DNA of 64,000 nt, taken from assembly GCA_041499035.1 (NCBI GenBank), contig JBGQJK010000001.1, positions 1 through 64,000 on the forward strand, given 5' to 3'. Position numbers and translations under genes: made by a program. Source of the stretch: DATFUL01 sp041499035 (GTDB lineage Bacteria; Patescibacteriota; Microgenomatia; UBA8517). The notes beneath the pieces were generated by a model. It did not search any database, was not told the origin of the DNA, and worked only from the letters and a program-made list of their open reading frames with translations. Below, in pieces: positions 49,619 to 57,466 of the stretch; positions within the stretch are counted from its first letter, which is position 1, and each line of letters begins with the position of its first letter.

Positions 49619-50935
49619 ATGAAGCTATCCTCAATTTTAGGATTAAATGCCCGGTCACAACTTTTTGCATACCGTTACAACAGTAGGCGCGGTAAAAACA
49701 TTGCCGATTCAAAAATCCAGACAGCGGGGGTTCTGAAACGCGCGGGTGTAGCCACCCCAAAAATTTATAAGAAGTTTAGAGATCCAAACGATGTTACAAC
49801 TTTTGACTGGAACAGCCTGCCCGACAGGTTTGCTCTTAAACCGAGTAGAGGTTTGGGCGGGGAGGGAATCGTAGTTGTTAAAAAGAAGCTTAAAGATGGA
49901 GGCTGGCTTACAACTCAGAAGGAACGTCTTACAGCAAGCGATCTGAAATTGCATAGCCTGGACACTCTGGAAGGCGCTTACTCAATGGGTAATATTCCGG
50001 ATGTAGCATTTGTTCAGGAGTATGTTGGACGCCACCCCGTTTTTAGACGCTGGGCTTACCGCGGTACACCCGATATCCGTGTTATCATTTTCAATAAAGT
50101 TCCGGTAATGGCGATGCTTAGGTTGCCCACAAAAGAGAGCGGCGGCAGGGCTAACCTGCACCAGGGAGCGGTCGGAGTAGGTGTTGATATAGCCACGGGG
50201 ATAACCACAAAGGCGATTTGGCACGGGGACCAAATTGTATTCAAACCGGGGACAACCAGGAAACTCCGGGGAATAAAAATACCCGATTGGAATCAAATAC
50301 TCGTTACCGCGGTTAACGCCCAAATAGCTTCACACCTCGGGTATATCGGGGTTGACATTGTTCTTCATCCGGAAAAAGGCCCCATGGTTCTTGAAATGAA
50401 TGCCCAGCCGGGTCTTCAAATTCAGCTAGCAAATATGGAGGGCCTTAAGAGGAGGTTGGATAGAATTGATGAGTTGGAAGTTCGGGATGCAGAGCACGGA
50501 GTTAAAATTGCCAAAGCCCTTTTTGCCGGCCGTTTTGCGGATAGGGCGGCTGTTGAGGAAGGAATCAAAACAGTTAAGTCAGTGGAGGAAGTAAAAGTTT
50601 TATCCTCCGATTTAAATAGGGTTCCGGTACTTGCCAAAATAGACACCGGAGCTTGGTCTTCGGCAATTGATAAAAAGTTTGCCAAGGAGCTGGGAATTTT
50701 AAATAAAGACAAAGTCCTTTGGTATAAAAGAAAACTAAGCGCTTTGGGGGAAGAAGACCGACCGGTTATTCCTGTGACCTTCTGGCTTGCGGGTAGGAAA
50801 ATTAAAACTGACATGACTGTGGCTGACAGGAAACTCCTAAGGTATCAAATCCTGATCGGTAGGGTTGACCTGCAAGGCTTTTTAGTCAGCCCGGAAATAG
50901 ACAAAGATAATTTGCGCGAGGCCAAGTGGAAATAG
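49619..50935 (+). CDS. RimK-related ATP-grasp ligase fused to a retropepsin-like domain
   Basis: 438 residues. Residues ~1-305 are a glutamate-ligase-like ATP-grasp (L-G-L-N-A-R-S-Q start, A-L-K-P-S-R-G-L-G-G-E-G nucleotide loop, P-D-I-R-V-I-I-F, and V-L-E-M-N-A-Q-P-G-L metal-binding end). Residues ~320-438 match the RimB/'ATP-dependent zinc protease' family, a single-chain retropepsin fold with K-I-D-T-G-A-W-S-S-A-I as the active-site loop. These are usually separate neighbouring genes, so a fusion is notable. The product would attach amino acids to a substrate and also hydrolyse peptide or isopeptide bonds. Confidence 0.88.
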   Translation: MKLSSILGLNARSQLFAYRYNSRRGKNIADSKIQTAGVLKRAGVATPKIYKKFRDPNDVTTFDWNSLPDRFALKPSRGLGGEGIVVVKKKLKDGGWLTTQKERLTASDLKLHSLDTLEGAYSMGNIPDVAFVQEYVGRHPVFRRWAYRGTPDIRVIIFNKVPVMAMLRLPTKESGGRANLHQGAVGVGVDIATGITTKAIWHGDQIVFKPGTTRKLRGIKIPDWNQILVTAVNAQIASHLGYIGVDIVLHPEKGPMVLEMNAQPGLQIQLANMEGLKRRLDRIDELEVRDAEHGVKIAKALFAGRFADRAAVEEGIKTVKSVEEVKVLSSDLNRVPVLAKIDTGAWSSAIDKKFAKELGILNKDKVLWYKRKLSALGEEDRPVIPVTFWLAGRKIKTDMTVADRKLLRYQILIGRVDLQGFLVSPEIDKDNLREAKWK

Positions 50936-50937
50936 TC

Positions 50938-51828
50938 GTGAAAAAAATATTGATTTTAACCAGTGGAAAAAAGAGCAAGCTCAGAGCTTTTAAATTGTCT
51001 CAACGCGACTTAAGTTTGGACCTGACAACGGCATCATTTAATGATGTCTATTTTGATTCGGGAAACCGTGAAGTATTTCTTAAAGGGAGAACGAATTTAA
51101 AAGCTTTTAATGTAATTTACTTCCGTTTGGTCGGGAAGTCGCTTGAAACGGCTGCGTTAGTTGCCGAGTATGCCAAGAGAAATAGAATACAAATTGTAGA
51201 CAAAGTATATACTAAATCCCAAGTATTCCCCGTAACTCAGAGCAAGACTCAGGAAATGAAATCGTTATCAGATGCCAAAATCCCGATTCCCAAAACGTTC
51301 TTCGGGTCTCTGACCCAAATTATCAAAAAATCTAAAGAAACCTTTGGATTTCCGTTTGTAATTAAAAGCACTTCGGGAAGCCGGGGACGCGAAGTATATA
51401 GTCCAAGGGACGGCGAAGAGCTTAAGAGTCTTGTTGGTATTCTTTCCAAGGAAGAAAAAGCCGGTAAAAAGTTTTTTGCTCAGGAATTTATCAATTGCAC
51501 AAAAAGGGTTAGGGTACTCACCGTTGGAGGCAAAATAATGGGTTCGATTTCCCAGCTGACCAAATGGCGCAAGAGGGTTTCGGGTTACACGCCCCGGGAA
51601 GATGAAAAGAAGATAGACAAGTTCTATCCTTCGAGTGACATGCAAAAGCTGGCTCTGTCTGCGGTCTCTGCCGTGGGGATCGATATTGCCGGGGTAGACA
51701 TTTTAATTGACGAAAGAAGTGGCAGAAGTTTTGTCATTGAAGTTAACGCCGCCCCGAGTTGGAATTTAATTAAAAAATACTGCAAAGTTAATGTTGAATA
51801 TGAAATCCTCAAATTTATATCGAGATAA
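50938..51828 (+). CDS. RimK-like ATP-grasp ligase
   Basis: 296 residues from the GTG at 50938, which gives the V-K-K-I-L-I-L-T start matching the paralogue at 52427; a GTG at 50926 overlaps the previous stop. ATP-grasp features are F-P-F-V-I-K-S-T-S-G-S-R-G-R-E-V (nucleotide loop), Q-E-F-I and V-I-E-V-N-A-A-P (metal-binding end). The N-terminal V-Y-F-R-L-V-G pattern is shared with the paralogue. Substrate unknown. It overlaps the methyltransferase gene by 29 nt. Confidence 0.85.
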   Translation: MKKILILTSGKKSKLRAFKLSQRDLSLDLTTASFNDVYFDSGNREVFLKGRTNLKAFNVIYFRLVGKSLETAALVAEYAKRNRIQIVDKVYTKSQVFPVTQSKTQEMKSLSDAKIPIPKTFFGSLTQIIKKSKETFGFPFVIKSTSGSRGREVYSPRDGEELKSLVGILSKEEKAGKKFFAQEFINCTKRVRVLTVGGKIMGSISQLTKWRKRVSGYTPREDEKKIDKFYPSSDMQKLALSAVSAVGIDIAGVDILIDERSGRSFVIEVNAAPSWNLIKKYCKVNVEYEILKFISR

Positions 51829-52402
51829 ATTCAAAAAATTTGGAGTTTATCCAAAGTCCCTTCTTTGGAAAACCCGGGGCGCAGCACACCAAAGGTTTAG
51901 GCAGTTTTGGGCCGAGATTGTTTTTAATGGTAAAAAAGTGTTGGACGTGGGCTGCGGGTTCGGGGAGTTCGGCAAGTTTCTTCTCAAACGCTACAAGAAT
52001 GTTGACTATACGGGAACCGATATAGTGCCGGAATTTATTGAAAACGCGAAGAAAGAAGTTCCGGGAGGGCATTTCTTTGTCGCCGATTTTATGAATGACC
52101 CCACTTCGCCAAGGCTTCGCGGGGCAAGCGTCGTAATCGTGTCCGGGGTCTTAAACTCTGATAAGGGAAGTCAAAATTTAAAGTTCAGGATGGCAGCAAT
52201 CAAAAAAATGTTTACCTTGACCTCGTATATATTGGCTTTCAACATGCTTGGGGGGCATCCTAAGCCGGCGAACAAGAAAGGCAGCAACGTTTGGTATTCA
52301 AATTCTCTTGAGATTCTCAACTACTGCATGTCCCTAACACCTCGCGTTATTCTCCGTACCAATTATCATCCCAAAGACTTTACAATAATAATGTACAAAT
52401 AA
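51800..52402 (+). CDS. Class I SAM-dependent methyltransferase
   Basis: 200 residues from the ATG at 51800 (another at 51791). SAM-binding motif V-L-D-V-G-C-G-F-G-E-F-G and acidic Y-T-G-T-D-I-V-P strand end; V-V-I-V-S-G-V-L is motif 4. A small Pro/Arg insertion (P-T-S-P-R-L-R-G-A) between motif regions is encoded by a GC-rich stretch. Placement between two ATP-grasp ligases suggests it methylates the ligation product or acceptor, which is inference from context. Confidence 0.85.
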   Translation: MKSSNLYRDKFKKFGVYPKSLLWKTRGAAHQRFRQFWAEIVFNGKKVLDVGCGFGEFGKFLLKRYKNVDYTGTDIVPEFIENAKKEVPGGHFFVADFMNDPTSPRLRGASVVIVSGVLNSDKGSQNLKFRMAAIKKMFTLTSYILAFNMLGGHPKPANKKGSNVWYSNSLEILNYCMSLTPRVILRTNYHPKDFTIIMYK

Positions 52403-52428
52403 GCGAAGCTTGAAACTTATGAAGTTAT
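52399..52428 (+). repeat. Short intergenic repeat, second long copy
   Basis: ATAAGCGAAGCTTG then AAACTTATGAAGTTAT, differing at one base from 34561-34590 and likewise starting in the preceding stop codon. Confidence 0.6.
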
Positions 52429-53338
52429 GAAAAAGATTTTAATTCTTGCGTCAAAACGAAGCGGTAAAAAAGAGGAGTTTATAAGTTATCTCCAAAAACA
52501 ATTTGACAGAAATGCCGAGGTTGTTTTGGGGGTCTTCTCCGATTTAATTTTTGAGATAGAAACCGGTAATATTACCGTGGAAATCGACGGCAGGAATATT
52601 AATGATTTTGATTTGGTCTACTTCAGAAACACGACAGGTCTTCAGTCAATGGCGGCGGGGCTGTCTATTTATTTGGAAAGCACGGGGGTTAAATTTTTTG
52701 ACAAGTCTTTTGTTAACGGAAGTTTTGTCGGTGATAAATTTACAAGCTCTATGAGGCTGGCAGTCGAGGGTATCCCGATTGTACCGAGTTTTGTTTGCTG
52801 GAAGGATGCCATCAGTAAAAGTAAGAAAAGAATTGTTGAAAAGTTCGGTTTCCCGGTTGTTGCCAAGGAGGTCAGGAGTCAAAGAATGAAGCGGATTTAC
52901 CTTCTAAAAACTCTGGCCGACTTTGATAAACTTCCCGAGACTGTAAGTAACGGCACGCCGGCCCGGTATTTGTTTCAAAAGTTTATTGATATAGACAGGG
53001 AGTTCAGGATTTTGGTATTGGGGGAGCGGATCGGAATAATTCATACAAAGACGTTGAGAGATAATACCGGGTTTAAAGTGGGGTATTTTGATATGAATGA
53101 ATATCCAGAGTTTTTAAAACCGGAAGACGTGTCTTCTATAATCAAAGAAGCGGCCCTAAAAGCCGCGAATGTACTACATATTCAGATAGCGGGAGTGGAC
53201 ATTTGCAGGGAACGGACTACCGGCAAGATTTTTGTCTTTGAAGTAAATAGAGGCCCGGGGATAGACTACGATACCAATGTTTCACAGGAACTTCCCGAGA
53301 TTGCAAAATTCTTCTCTTCCCAGCTCGATATTAAATAA
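52427..53338 (+). CDS. RimK-like ATP-grasp ligase (paralogue)
   Basis: 303 residues. Same fold as the gene at 50938: K-K-I-L-I-L-A-S start, D-L-V-Y-F-R-N-T, F-G-F-P-V-V-A-K-E nucleotide-binding strand, and F-V-F-E-V-N-R-G-P-G metal-binding end. It lacks the Gly-rich loop of its paralogue in the same form (V-R-S-Q-R-M-K-R). With the previous three genes it forms a probable amidoligase pathway. Followed by a bidirectional terminator. Confidence 0.83.
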   Translation: MKKILILASKRSGKKEEFISYLQKQFDRNAEVVLGVFSDLIFEIETGNITVEIDGRNINDFDLVYFRNTTGLQSMAAGLSIYLESTGVKFFDKSFVNGSFVGDKFTSSMRLAVEGIPIVPSFVCWKDAISKSKKRIVEKFGFPVVAKEVRSQRMKRIYLLKTLADFDKLPETVSNGTPARYLFQKFIDIDREFRILVLGERIGIIHTKTLRDNTGFKVGYFDMNEYPEFLKPEDVSSIIKEAALKAANVLHIQIAGVDICRERTTGKIFVFEVNRGPGIDYDTNVSQELPEIAKFFSSQLDIK

Positions 53339-53390
53339 CCTTATTTCCGGTATTATCTTTCGATATTGGATACTTTTGCTATCCATCAAA

Positions 53391-53428
53391 TCGTGAAAAT
53401 GTTGACTTTTTCACGAACCAAATATAAT
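53391..53428 (+). promoter_or_regulatory. Candidate promoter overlapping an inverted repeat
   Basis: TCGTGAAAA (53391-53399) and TTTTCACGA (53408-53416) form 9-bp arms around TTGACT (53402-53407). TATAAT follows at 53423-53428 with a short 15-nt spacer (TAATAC at 53425 would give 17). It would drive only a ~40-nt transcript before the terminator. Confidence 0.3.
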
Positions 53429-53448
53429 ACGAAATTTGTTTATGCAAC

Positions 53449-53479
53449 AAAAAATCCGCCCTTTTCGGACGGACTTTTT
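53449..53479. terminator. Bidirectional rho-independent terminator
   Basis: A TCCGCCC/GGACGGA-type stem with a five-base loop is flanked by A-run and T-run, so it can end transcription of rplL on the minus strand and of the amidoligase operon on the plus strand. Confidence 0.75.
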
Positions 53480-53498
53480 GATATCAGTTAAGTTTTAA

Positions 53499-53912
53499 TT
53501 ACTTCAACTCAACTGTAGCACCTGCCGCTTTAAGTTTTTCCGCTGCACTTTTTGCGTCTTCCGCTTTTGCGTCTTTCAAAACTTCGGCCGGTACGGCCTC
53601 TGTCATGCCTTTTGCGTCCATGAGAGTTAAATTAGGATTTATTTCTCGTAGAGCTTTGATGACATTAATTTTTTGGGCACCGCTAGCCGTCATAGTGACG
53701 GTTTGCAGACCGCCTTCGGTTGCCAACGGGGCGGCTTCACCTGCGGGAGCTGCACCTGCAACCGGCGCTGCGGCGGCCATAGGCATAGCACTCACGCCAA
53801 GTTTGTCCTGTAGAGCGGTAACTAGTTCAGAAAGTTCCAAAACAGAAAGTTTTGCAACTTCTTCGACCAGCTCATCTACTTTTTTACTAACCTTTTTTGT
53901 TTCTTCTGCCAT
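53499..53912 (-). CDS. rplL: Ribosomal protein bL12 (L7/L12)
   Basis: 137 residues from the ATG at 53912, chosen for its SD GAGGTGAG 5 nt upstream and because the family starts with a short helical region. N-terminal dimerisation helices, an Ala/Pro/Gly hinge (about 50-70) and a C-terminal K-I-N-V-I-K-A-L-R-E-I-N-P-N-L-T-L-M-D-A-K domain are present. Part of the ribosomal stalk that recruits GTPase factors. Confidence 0.95.
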   Translation of the reverse strand: MAEETKKVSKKVDELVEEVAKLSVLELSELVTALQDKLGVSAMPMAAAAPVAGAAPAGEAAPLATEGGLQTVTMTASGAQKINVIKALREINPNLTLMDAKGMTEAVPAEVLKDAKAEDAKSAAEKLKAAGATVELK

Positions 53913-53939
53913 ATTTCTCACCTCATTTCTGATTTTCAA

Positions 53940-54025
53940 TTTTCAGTTATCAATTTTCAATAAATTTACAATTATTCATTGAGTCAATGAAAATTCAATG
54001 TAAATTGAAAATTGGTAATTGTTAA
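53940..54025. repeat. AATTTTCAATT-type filler between rplJ and rplL
   Basis: AT-rich spacer made of variants of AATTTTCAATT in both orientations. Similar DNA lies at 49520-49610 and inside the M16 gene. No gene here. Confidence 0.45.
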
Positions 54026-54544
54026 TTAGCCTTTAGACTTTTGATCCAAAATAAACACCAATTTCTGTAAATTTCCATTTAGAGTACCGGTAAGTCCATA
54101 CATAGGTGAGATTAAAGCCCTAAGAAGTTGTCCCAAAAGAACGTCGCGGCCGGGAAGAACGGAAAGCTTTACTAATGATTCACTATCCTGAAAAGTACCG
54201 TCAACCATGCCGACTTTAAATTTAGGAAGTTCCGTTTCTTTGGCAAATTTACCAAGCACCTGGATTGGAGCAATCGGGTCCTGGTCGGCTAGGACTATGG
54301 CAGTTTGACCGGACAGGATTTCGTCGGTTGCCATTTTGCTATCAATTTTTGCGGATTCAAATGCACGCTTAAGGAGAGTGTTTTTGACTACAACCATCCT
54401 GCCTCCCGCCTCCTTAAGCCTGCGCTTTAGGTCCTGCTGGGCTTTAACATTAAGGCCTGTATAGTTGACTAAGACCAGAGATTTGGCCCCTTTGAGCTCC
54501 TCGGTAAGACTGTCGACTAGTGTAACTTTTTGTGCTTTAAGCAT
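54026..54544 (-). CDS. rplJ: Ribosomal protein uL10
   Basis: 172 residues. N-terminal RNA-binding region (S-L-V-L-V-N-Y-T-G-L-N-V, K-N-T-L-L-K-R-A) and a C-terminal helix for L12 binding. Anchors the stalk to 23S rRNA. Followed by rplL after an 86-nt AT-rich spacer. Its leader contains a terminator-like hairpin that ends 15 nt before the start codon, suggesting attenuation. Confidence 0.95.
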   Translation of the reverse strand: MLKAQKVTLVDSLTEELKGAKSLVLVNYTGLNVKAQQDLKRRLKEAGGRMVVVKNTLLKRAFESAKIDSKMATDEILSGQTAIVLADQDPIAPIQVLGKFAKETELPKFKVGMVDGTFQDSESLVKLSVLPGRDVLLGQLLRALISPMYGLTGTLNGNLQKLVFILDQKSKG

Positions 54545-54558
54545 TGTTTTAAGTACAT

Positions 54559-54583
54559 AAAAAAACGCGCTTTCGAGGCGCGT
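54559..54583 (-). terminator. Terminator-like hairpin in the rplJ leader
   Basis: On the minus strand ACGCGC, loop CTCGAAA, GCGCGT is followed by seven T. It lies in the untranslated leader, so it is probably a regulated attenuator and not the end of an upstream operon. Confidence 0.75.
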
Positions 54584-54667
54584 AAAATATTCGCTTCCTC
54601 GGTATGATTTACAGCTGCGTAGCAGATGCCAAGCTCCGCTTATGCCGCCGACATACTTTCTTAGGAC
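54584..54667 (-). ncRNA. Probable L10 leader RNA
   Basis: About 80 nt between the predicted start site and the terminator hairpin. It has several potential stems and contains the AAGCGGAGCTTG repeat core in this orientation. By analogy with L10 leaders of other bacteria, L10-L12 binding would switch the downstream terminator. No covariance model could be run. Confidence 0.5.
54630..54643 (-). repeat. AAGCGGAGCTTG core in the rplJ leader
   Basis: The complement reads ATAAGCGGAGCTTG, the same core as at 34561 and 39745, but here inside a structured leader. Confidence 0.45.
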
Positions 54668-54673
54668 AACCGT

Positions 54674-54702
54674 ATTTTAACTCGATGGGAGGGTAAAAAC
54701 AA
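54674..54702 (-). promoter_or_regulatory. Promoter of rplJ-rplL
   Basis: TTGTTT (54702-54697), 17-nt spacer, TAAAAT (54679-54674). It starts just after the stop of the preceding small gene. Confidence 0.65.
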
Positions 54703-54705
54703 GTC

Positions 54706-54924
54706 TTATTTTTTAGTGCTTGTGGTTCCCGTGCGGGGTACGCGTGGAGGCGGGGGCAAGGTTGAATTAGTCGGGGCGTATGGGTAGCCTGTTATATCAT
54801 CAAGCTGTTTCTGTACGTTTTCCGGAAGTGGTAATAGAGGTAGTCCGGAATTGGTGTGGAACTGCCCTTCGAATTGCGAATCTTCAACTCGAACTGGACG
54901 TGGTTTGCTTTTGTCTTCTGACAT
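54706..54924 (-). CDS. Small Pro-rich protein of unknown function
   Basis: 72 residues, polar and Pro-rich, probably disordered, ending in a Thr/Ser/Lys tail. No signal peptide and no known domain. Supported by its own promoter ending 6 nt before the ATG. It interrupts the usual rplA-rplJ gene order. Confidence 0.55.
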   Translation of the reverse strand: MSEDKSKPRPVRVEDSQFEGQFHTNSGLPLLPLPENVQKQLDDITGYPYAPTNSTLPPPPRVPRTGTTSTKK

Positions 54925-54930
54925 AATCCT

Positions 54931-54960
54931 ATTCTACAACACTTATTTAAATTTTTACAA
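54931..54960 (-). promoter_or_regulatory. Promoter of the small Pro-rich gene
   Basis: TTGTAA (54960-54955), 18-nt spacer, TAGAAT (54936-54931), 6 nt to the ATG at 54924. Leaderless arrangement. Confidence 0.55.
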
Positions 54961-54971
54961 GATGTGTAAAG

Positions 54972-55778
54972 CTAAAGCTGTAGTTTTACACTCGGGGACA
55001 TGGTGGACTTGATGAAGGCTCTTACGATTTGCTTGCTTCCACCCAGGGCCCTCAGGACCGCTTCGGCGTTATCCACAATTTCTTCGTCTTTCTGGCTATT
55101 TTTGCCGATTACGGTATGAATAAGTGGGGCTTCTTTCTCGGTTTTTAAGGTCAAGGCTCCCGCGGAGAAACTTTTGGCTTTCTTGAGGTCGGCAACCAAA
55201 GTTCCGTTTTTGGGATTTGGCATGAGTCCTTTGGGACCTAGGAGCCGTGCGAATGGAACCAGCTTTGGCATCATATCGACCGTTGCTACCAGAATATCAA
55301 AATCAATTTTGCCTTCTTTTAATTTCTTGACCGTGTCTTCATCCGCTATCTCGACTTTCTTGGTTCTTCCAGCTTGGAAGGGTAGAGTTACTTGGGCCGA
55401 GGTTCCCGTCTTTTTTACAACTATGTGGAGCTCCATAGTTCCGTCGAATTTTGAATAAGATGAAGTTTTTACCAGCTTGACTGCCTCCGCCGGTTTGTAG
55501 AACTTTTCGCGGTCAAATTTGGCTTTGGCCTCTACATATTTCTTGCCCCGGACCTTCTCCACGATTTTCTTTTCTTCGGTCCTCTTAAGTCCTTCTTTGG
55601 TACCTTCCTCAATAATTGGGGCTTCTTCCGTAGGAGCTGCCTCAACAATTTTTACGCGCTGGCCGCCTTTAAGACCGGCCACGTGCACTTTTTCCGCCTC
55701 ACCTTTGTGGGCTTTTTCGTGCTTCTTCTCGTTTTTGTTTTCGTCTTCGCCGACGAACGCTGTTTTCATTTTACCCAT
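54972..55778 (-). CDS. rplA: Ribosomal protein uL1 with charged N-terminal extension
   Basis: 268 residues from the ATG at 55778 (a second ATG at 55784 adds two). The core (about residue 78 onward) has the family run Y-A-K-F-D-G-T-like (here S-K-F-D-G-T-M-E-L-H), G-P-K-G-L-M-P-N-P-K-x-G-T and the C-terminal S-T-M-S-P-S-V-K. The first ~75 residues are an extra Lys/Glu-rich segment. L1 forms the mobile stalk near the E site. A strong hairpin lies directly before the start. Confidence 0.92.
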   Translation of the reverse strand: MGKMKTAFVGEDENKNEKKHEKAHKGEAEKVHVAGLKGGQRVKIVEAAPTEEAPIIEEGTKEGLKRTEEKKIVEKVRGKKYVEAKAKFDREKFYKPAEAVKLVKTSSYSKFDGTMELHIVVKKTGTSAQVTLPFQAGRTKKVEIADEDTVKKLKEGKIDFDILVATVDMMPKLVPFARLLGPKGLMPNPKNGTLVADLKKAKSFSAGALTLKTEKEAPLIHTVIGKNSQKDEEIVDNAEAVLRALGGSKQIVRAFIKSTMSPSVKLQL

Positions 55779-55786
55779 ACACATTT

Positions 55787-55811
55787 CGTACTTTCTTTAG
55801 AAGAAAGTACG
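55787..55811 (-). promoter_or_regulatory. 11-bp stem hairpin before rplA
   Basis: CGTACTTTCTT (55787-55797) and AAGAAAGTACG (55801-55811) are perfectly complementary around a 3-nt loop, in the 42-nt gap between rplK and rplA. No U-run follows, so it is more likely a translational control or processing element than a terminator. Confidence 0.6.
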
Positions 55812-55820
55812 GCAAAGAAC

Positions 55821-56243
55821 TTAATCTGTTTTAACTCCCATGGAACGGGCTGTTCCTTCCACAATCTTCATCGCGGCTTCAACATCTTTGGTATTCAGAT
55901 CATCCATTTTGTCTTCGGCGATTTGTTTTACCTGAGCTTTCGTTAAAGTTCCGGCAATTTCGCGGGGGGTTTTGCCTGACCCTTTTTCTATCCCCAAAAC
56001 TTTTTTGATCATGTCAGCTACAGGTGCCTTTTTGATTACAAACTCGAAACTTCTATCTTCATAAATTGTGATTACGGCCGGGGCAACTTGACCCTTCATA
56101 TCTTTGGTCCTGTCGTTGTACTGTTTGACAAACTCCATGATGGCCACGCCATGCTGGCCCAGGGCCGTTCCCACGGGAGGGGCGGGGGTAGCCTCAGCCG
56201 CCTTTAGATTGATTTTGACTACCGTTTTTATCTTTTTTGCCAT
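55821..56243 (-). CDS. rplK: Ribosomal protein uL11
   Basis: 140 residues, normal. K-A-A-E-A-T-P-A-P-P-V-G-T-A-L-G-Q-H-G-V loop and the S-G-K-T-P-R-E-I-A-G-T-L-T-K-A-Q C-terminal RNA-binding domain are intact. Part of the GTPase-associated centre. SD AAAGGAA precedes the ATG. Confidence 0.96.
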   Translation of the reverse strand: MAKKIKTVVKINLKAAEATPAPPVGTALGQHGVAIMEFVKQYNDRTKDMKGQVAPAVITIYEDRSFEFVIKKAPVADMIKKVLGIEKGSGKTPREIAGTLTKAQVKQIAEDKMDDLNTKDVEAAMKIVEGTARSMGVKTD

Positions 56244-56355
56244 ATTCCTTTTAGACTAGGCACAAATTGAAAACTAAACTGAAGTTTTCGACTTGCGTCT
56301 GCCACCTAAAATCAAGTGGTACAGGGATTGTACCAGAAGTGTATAATTTATTCAA

Positions 56356-56577
56356 ATGGGAGATGGTGTTGAGAAGAAGGATTGGGAAATGCCCGGTGGG
56401 ACAGTTGTCAGGCCCACGAAGGAAGTTTCTCTTGAGGAACTAGAAGAAGCTGGCAATCATGCTGTGGAAAATGGTGGACATCTGGTAATTGAAGGAACCG
56501 GCAGCGGACAGCATATAAAAGTAACACCAGTCAAGACAGTTGTGGAAGGAATGCCCGCCCCGAAGAAAAAAAAGTAG
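56356..56577 (+). CDS. Small protein of unknown function
   Basis: 73 residues with an acidic middle and a Lys-rich tail. Lies on the opposite strand between nusG and rplK, overlapping neither; 1 nt from nusG. TATAAT at 56342-56347 ends 8 nt before the ATG, supporting expression. No domain recognised. Confidence 0.5.
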   Translation: MGDGVEKKDWEMPGGTVVRPTKEVSLEELEEAGNHAVENGGHLVIEGTGSGQHIKVTPVKTVVEGMPAPKKKK

Positions 56578-56578
56578 A

Positions 56579-57214
56579 TTAAACCTTCTGAATTTGGAGA
56601 AAATCGAGCTCAACCGGGGTTTCTCTTCCAAAAATGCTTACTAAAACTTTAACTTTGCCTTTTTCTTCATCCATCTCGTGGATTGTGCCCAAAAAGTCGG
56701 CAAACGGTCCATCTGTGATTTTAATGGCTTCGCCGACGCTGAATTTGGTTTTAAATCTTGGGGCGGGCGAGCTTATAAATTTCTGAATATTATTTACTTC
56801 CGCTTCGGAAAGAGGTGTGGGGTTATTGCCTGCGCCTACAAAACCGGTAATTCCTGCTGTGGTACGAACGGCAAGCCAGGTAGGGTCGTCCAAAATCATT
56901 TTGATGAGTAAATATCCGGGGAAAATCTTTTCCTTAACTGTGGCTTTTTTACCACCGCGGATTATGACTCTGTCCTGGGTGGGGACCAGCATTTCAAAAA
57001 TGTGACCCGTTAAATTCATGGTCTCAATTCTTTGCCTGAGAGTTTCCATAACCCTGACTTCGTGGCCCGAGCTGGTGTGGACTACATACCATTTGGCTTT
57101 GGGGTCCTCCGTTTGGGCAACAATAATGTGTCCCGGGATTTTCTTTTTTCCGGTTCCGCGCTCGTCAACACCCGCTACGATAGCGGCAGGCTGGTTGGTT
57201 GTGTCGTCTTTCAT
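56579..57214 (-). CDS. nusG: Transcription termination/antitermination factor NusG
   Basis: 211 residues, with a ~35-residue N-terminal extension. NGN domain W-Y-V-V-H-T-S-S-G-H-E start, F-P-G-Y-L-L-I-K-M and G-F-V-G segments; KOW domain V-G-E-A-I-K-I-T-D-G-P-F-A-D-F-L-G. Couples RNA polymerase to ribosomes or Rho. Overlaps the secE stop by 4 nt. Confidence 0.95.
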   Translation of the reverse strand: MKDDTTNQPAAIVAGVDERGTGKKKIPGHIIVAQTEDPKAKWYVVHTSSGHEVRVMETLRQRIETMNLTGHIFEMLVPTQDRVIIRGGKKATVKEKIFPGYLLIKMILDDPTWLAVRTTAGITGFVGAGNNPTPLSEAEVNNIQKFISSPAPRFKTKFSVGEAIKITDGPFADFLGTIHEMDEEKGKVKVLVSIFGRETPVELDFLQIQKV

Positions 57215-57396
57215 TTTGTTACTACTTTAGTCAGAAGCGTGGTAAAGAGGTAGTCTAAACCCCCTACGTAGGCTCCAAGAATGCCTGAAACTATGAATAC
57301 GGTCAGAGTGAGCTTAATGACTTCGTCACGGGTGGGCCATGTAACGCGGCTTAGCTCAAGTCTTACCTCGCCAAAAAAATTGACTACAGCTTTCAT
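57211..57396 (-). CDS. secE: Preprotein translocase subunit SecE
   Basis: 61 residues from the ATG at 57396. This start fits the single-helix SecE; upstream frame sequence is unrelated. Amphipathic R-L-E-L-S-R-V-T-W-P-T-R-D-E-V, then one transmembrane helix (about 27-48). Required with SecY for export, including of the many secreted proteins here. TACAAT boxes lie 5-10 nt before the ATG. Confidence 0.92.
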   Translation of the reverse strand: MKAVVNFFGEVRLELSRVTWPTRDEVIKLTLTVFIVSGILGAYVGGLDYLFTTLLTKVVTK

Positions 57397-57452
57397 TTGA
57401 GATTGTATTGTAGCAGAAAGATCGGGTAAAAAAAAGAGAGGGTTGATCAAGC

Positions 57453-57461
57453 TGGTATAAT
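57453..57461 (+). promoter_or_regulatory. Extended -10 promoter of the 156-residue gene
   Basis: TGG-TATAAT ends 5 nt before the ATG at 57467. Leaderless arrangement, divergent from secE. Confidence 0.6.
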
Positions 57462-57466
57462 GAGAT

